A stretch of 6,227 nucleotides of DNA from Bog-366 sp964501985 (GTDB lineage Bacteria > Acidobacteriota > Terriglobia > UBA7540). The notes below the pieces were generated by a model that had not been told where the DNA came from, did not search any database, and was given only the letters and a program-made list of their open reading frames with translations. Of the stretch, positions 6,207 to 6,227 are shown in pieces; positions within the stretch are counted from its first letter, which is position 1; every line of letters starts with the position of its first letter. Both the position numbers and the translations under genes were made by a program. The DNA lies in NCBI GenBank assembly GCA_964501985.1, contig CAZCVY010000339.1:1-6227 (forward strand), written 5' to 3'.

Positions 6207-6227
6207 GCGTGGGCATCCTGCCCGCGC
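6207..6227. repeat. GC-rich hairpin at the right edge (REP-like)
   Basis: GCGTGGGCA (6207-6215), loop TCC (6216-6218) and TGCCCGCGC (6219-6227) form a 9-bp stem with one T-G wobble. The inner part matches the hairpin at 4203-4217 at 13 of 15 positions in direct orientation. The two differences fall on paired positions (G-C there, A-T here), so pairing is kept. The window ends at the stem edge, so a GTAG/CTAC head cannot be checked. Confidence 0.55.

Overview
The window reads as a chromosomal piece of a GC-rich, soil-type bacterium. Acidobacteriota or Verrucomicrobiota fit best. The pointers are a secreted YncE-type beta-propeller with a Pro/His-rich tail, a TMTC-like membrane glycosyltransferase with C-terminal TPRs, GTAG-headed palindromic intergenic repeats and an IS1182-like transposase. 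The phylum is inferred from family composition only; no rRNA or marker gene is present.

Layout. (1) Positions 1-692, minus strand: 5' 230 codons of an SPFH/band-7 protein whose C-terminus lies outside the window. (2) 693-968: divergent intergenic region. (3) 969-2039, plus strand: exported YncE/YVTN-type beta-propeller protein, with its start set by a strong ribosome-binding site. (4) 2045-2122: a pair of inverted REP-like hairpins with perfect 20-nt outer arms. (5) about 2149-4155, plus strand: multipass GT-C-type (TMTC/DUF1736-like) protein with about six TPRs. (6) 4156-4305: intergenic region with a second GTAG-headed hairpin, an 18-nt repeat and a good sigma70-like promoter. (7) 4306-4515 and 4508-6028, plus strand: a small AbrB/SpoVT-like protein overlapping by 8 bp an apparently intact IS1182-type DDE transposase. 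(8) 6029-6227: noncoding tail ending in an inverted copy of the 18-nt repeat and a matching hairpin.

The two host genes in the middle share a strand but are separated by the REP-like structure and show no clear functional link. The last two genes form one mobile unit: a promoter, a putative DNA-binding regulator and a translationally coupled transposase, bracketed by inverted 18-nt repeats. The most notable points are this two-gene insertion sequence, the palindrome inside its promoter spacer, and the GTAG-headed hairpins on both sides of it and between the host genes. I see no CRISPR, tRNA, rRNA, or convincing defence or biosynthetic system.
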